This document shows positions 62,160 to 64,000 of a DNA stretch of 64,000 nt, one piece after another. Within the stretch, counting starts at the first letter, position 1. The number at the start of each line of letters is the position of its first letter. The notes below the pieces were generated by a model. The model saw only the letters and a program-made list of their open reading frames with translations, did no database searches and was not told the origin of the DNA. This stretch comes from Cordia subcordata (Eukaryota > Streptophyta > Magnoliopsida > Boraginales > Cordiaceae), in contig JAPTOF010000030.1 in NCBI GenBank assembly GCA_028554755.1, forward strand, positions 1,178,001 to 1,242,000, in the 5' to 3' direction. Position numbers and translations under genes: made by a program.

Positions 62160-63734
62160 TTTTTTTTTTTTTTGCGTGAAAAGTGAATGCACTATATTAA
62201 TTACAAAAGATGTACATGAGAATCAAAAGAAGGGGAAGCTCATTCTAAAATAGCCTCGATTCCCCAATTCTTACAAATGATTTTGTTGATACAAGAAGAA
62301 GTGAAAAGCTTTCCAATTGAACATTTAATTCGAACATGGTTGACGATGGATGAAAAGATTTGCTCTTCCGTTTTTGCTCCGTTGCTGAATTGTCTATTGT
62401 TCCTTTCCAGCCAAATGAAATAAATTGTTGCTCCAAAGAAATGCTTGATGAGTGTAGCTTTGAGATTGCCTTCAAGAACGTATGGAGTAAAGAAAGTGAG
62501 GATTTCATTCCATGATGTTGGTGGATCTTTTATGCATGTTAACTCCAGCCCTCTTTGCCAAATTCTTCTTGTAAAGCTACAATGGAAGAAAAGATGGTCC
62601 CTTGTTTCGCAAGCAAAGTTGCAAAATATGCAATTGGAGTTGATTTCAATACCCCGAGTGAGCATTCTGAATTTTGTTGTGAGCCTATCATGCATTGCAG
62701 TCCAAGTGATAAAAGCATGCTTTGGTGTGTGGTTTTTAAACCAAACAGCATTGTGCCATTCAATCTTTCTTTTTCTCTTACGCAAGTGCTCCCAAGTATG
62801 CTTAAAAGAGAATTTCCCATCATTTGAGAGACTCCAAGAGTAAGAATCCAACCTATTTTCAATGATGGCAGCATTTGGGATGGGGATATGCATAAGCTGA
62901 CTTGGCCAATTCCAAGAGCCATTTGAGAAGATTTCTTGTACCTTTGCATGAAGTGGTGGATGGTTGAAAGTGCCATTCCAATGTTCAAGGAGAGTACCAT
63001 TGTCATGCCATTTATCAAGCCAAAAGTGTGTGCCTCTCCCATCTCCAAGAATATGTGAAATATGACTTCTAGTTGAAGCTCGGCAATTGAGAAGCTTCTT
63101 TAAGATCCAGCTTGAGTCATTTGGGCAAGAGATTGTCCAAATTGATTCATTCTTAATGTAGTTTGAATGAACCCATTTGCTCCAAAGAGATTCACGAAAA
63201 GCATAGATTCTCCAAAAATTTTTGTGAAGAAAGTATTGTTGATGTCTTCCAAATATCTACTTCCCACTCCTCCTTCATCCAATGGAACACAAACATTGCT
63301 CCATGCAATTTTTGCTCCAGTATCTCTCCAAAGAAATGCACAAAACTTTGACTCAATTTCTTTGATGATGCCCTTCGGAAGAAGAAGTGAACTTGCCCAA
63401 AATGCACAAATTTGTGTGAGTGTTGACTTAATGAGCAATACTCTTCCAGCATATGAGAGACTTTTAGTAGTCCAATGCTCAATTCTTCTATTGATTTTCT
63501 CTAAAAGTGGCCCACAATCTCCTTTGCGAAGCTTCCTAGTTACCAATGGAACTCCAAGGTATCTAATTGGAAGTAACCCCTCTTTGAAACCAAGTTTTTC
63601 AAGGATAAGCTTCTTAACCTCTTGGGATATGCCTCCAAGAAAAACATCACTTTTGTTGCAATTTACTTTGAGACCCGAGAACTCATAGAATTTCTCTAAT
63701 GTCTTCATGATGCAATCAATTGACTGCAAGTTGT
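62160..63734 (-). mobile_element. E32: 1.6 kb antisense LINE in the 3' UTR of E30
   Basis: Poly(T) at 62160-62173, then reversed CACTTTTCACGC. Truncated just after the RT catalytic block (LQSIDCIMKTLEKF near 63725). E30 sequence resumes with its stem-loop near 63797. I cannot identify a clean TSD: CTTTCTTTTCCTTG on the left resembles CACTTCTTTTATGC on the right only loosely. Boundaries are accurate to about 10-30 bases on the right. Confidence 0.85.
62240..63734 (-). pseudogene. ORF2 (thumb + zf-RVT), E32
   Basis: Minus strand: QSIDCIMKTLEKFYEFSGLK, DVFLGGISQEVKKLILEKLG, RYLGVPLVTRKLRKGDCGPL, LSYAGRVLLIKSTLTQICAF, LLPKGIIKEIESKFCAFLWR, EGGVGSRYLEDINNTFFTKI: open for 210 codons (63729-63100). 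After frameshifts, 218 codons (62893-62240): SFKHTWEHLRKRKRKIEWHN, NHTPKHAFITWTAMHDRLTT, CIFCNFACETRDHLFFHC (zf-RVT intact), FTRRIWQRGLELTCIKDPPT and NWGIEAILE-stop. Well preserved. Confidence 0.9.
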
Positions 63735-63796
63735 CACTTCTTTTATGCTAGGAAAATTCATTTGTAATGGGTTGTAACCCCCTTTTTCTTTGGTTC

Positions 63797-63855
63797 TACC
63801 CCTCAAACTTTGTGCTTTTCTTTGTATAGTTGTATTTGATTAGGTTTGAGGGGTA
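63797..63855 (+). other. 3'-UTR stem-loop of E30
   Basis: TACCCCTCAAAC (63797-63808) pairs perfectly with GTTTGAGGGGTA (63844-63855), 12 bp, the longest perfect stem in the set. TTGTATT is in the loop. Confidence 0.88.
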
Positions 63856-63914
63856 ACATTTGGATGTACCAAAATTGCATTGAAATAAAAACTTTCTTAA
63901 CCCGCAAAAAAAAA

Positions 63915-64000
63915 TGGCCTCAAGTTCTTTAATATGTAGAGTGAGTGTTTTTTTGTTCTAAATCAAAGTTGTTCTATGATCACCATTGAGAATGGCATTT
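63915..64000 (-). pseudogene. ORF2 linker, E28, running off the window
   Basis: Minus strand: NAILNGDHRTTLI-stop-NKKT, LTLHIKELEA. This is the linker upstream of AMLHQKSRIQW at 57780, proving that E28 continues on the far side of E30. Confidence 0.78.

Larger units (their letters stand above)
57801..63914 (+). mobile_element. E30: ORF1-only element in E28, split by E31 and E32
   Basis: 5'-truncated in the ORF1 N-terminal region at about 57801 (DKKIEEVEKELSSS), ending with a stem-loop at 63797-63855 and CTTAACCCGC-A9 at 63906-63914. The flanks are the two halves of one E28 linker sequence, so the insertion is certain, although the TSD is only about 4-5 bp (ATGG). It contains E31 in ORF1 and E32 in the 3' UTR. 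Confidence 0.85.
56899..64000 (-). mobile_element. E28: antisense LINE ORF2 fragment, split by E29 and E30
   Basis: Own segments are 56899-57197, 57609-57800 and 63915-64000, running off the right edge. They carry RT start and linker sequence in a continuous minus-strand order, so E29 and E30 were inserted in it. Its 3' half, expected left of E25, is missing. It may be the same element as E23, but the two parts do not join (about 0.9 kb absent). Confidence 0.78.

Noticed and set aside
61668..62192. 174-codon minus-strand Ser-rich frame
   Set aside because: Antisense of the acidic ORF1 tail of E30; the plus strand carries the knuckle and family motifs.
1..64000. CRISPR arrays, rRNA, phage or bacterial operons
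   Set aside because: No regularly spaced short repeats, no rRNA-like sequence, no Shine-Dalgarno-spaced gene strings; all content is eukaryotic retroelement DNA.

Overview
This 64 kb window is almost entirely transposable-element DNA from a plant nuclear genome, most likely a flowering plant. I find no host gene, rRNA, tRNA or CRISPR array. The signature is that of plant L1-type LINEs. ORF1 is a serine-rich protein with a DUF4283-like domain and a CX2CX4HX4C zinc knuckle. ORF2 carries an apurinic-type endonuclease (EEP), a reverse transcriptase (RT, FADD motif) and a C-terminal zf-RVT domain (CX2C...ETRxHLFFxC). One tRNA-derived plant SINE is also present. The DNA is AT-rich, and every ORF I read is broken at least once, so I annotate them as pseudogenes. 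Elements are numbered E1-E32 from left to right.

Layout. 1-10.4 kb: 3' end of a LINE (E1), an ORF1-only tail (E2), an unassigned spacer, then an ORF2 copy (E3) broken by antisense LINE E4, itself split by the 4.3 kb antisense LINE E5. 10.4-22.3 kb: a sense ORF1+ORF2 LINE (E7) whose ORF1 holds a SINE (E8), a three-deep stack of ORF1-only elements (E9 > E10 > E11) and another ORF1-only element (E12). 22.3-36.9 kb: antisense LINE E13, inserted in the E7 RT and itself split by six further insertions (E14-E18 and a duplicated tail). 36.9-40.4 kb: rearranged antisense LINE E19 in the same target. 40.5-48.7 kb: sense LINE E20, with a 22-bp micro-insertion (E21), joined to a 5'-inverted element (E22). 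48.7-64 kb: antisense LINEs E23 and E28 enclosing sense ORF1 elements E24, E25 and E30, which carry further insertions (E26, E27, E29, E31, E32).

Target-site duplications (TSDs) can be read for many insertions, so much of the nesting order is solved directly from the sequence.

The most interesting signal is that two kinds of unit share this nest. One is the ordinary ORF1+ORF2 LINE, in which the ORF1 stop overlaps the ORF2 start (ATGA). The other has ORF1 only, followed by a short 3' UTR with a strongly conserved, compensatorily changing stem-loop and a poly(A) tail. E14 is such a unit with a 5' UTR, ORF1, stem-loop, poly(A) and a 17-bp TSD at both ends, so ORF1-only units were mobilised as discrete elements, presumably by the ORF2 protein of full LINEs. 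They resemble in concept the mammalian half-L1 (HAL1) elements. Both kinds share a pyrimidine-rich 5' start and a 3' terminus close to CTTACTTAATCCGC-poly(A).
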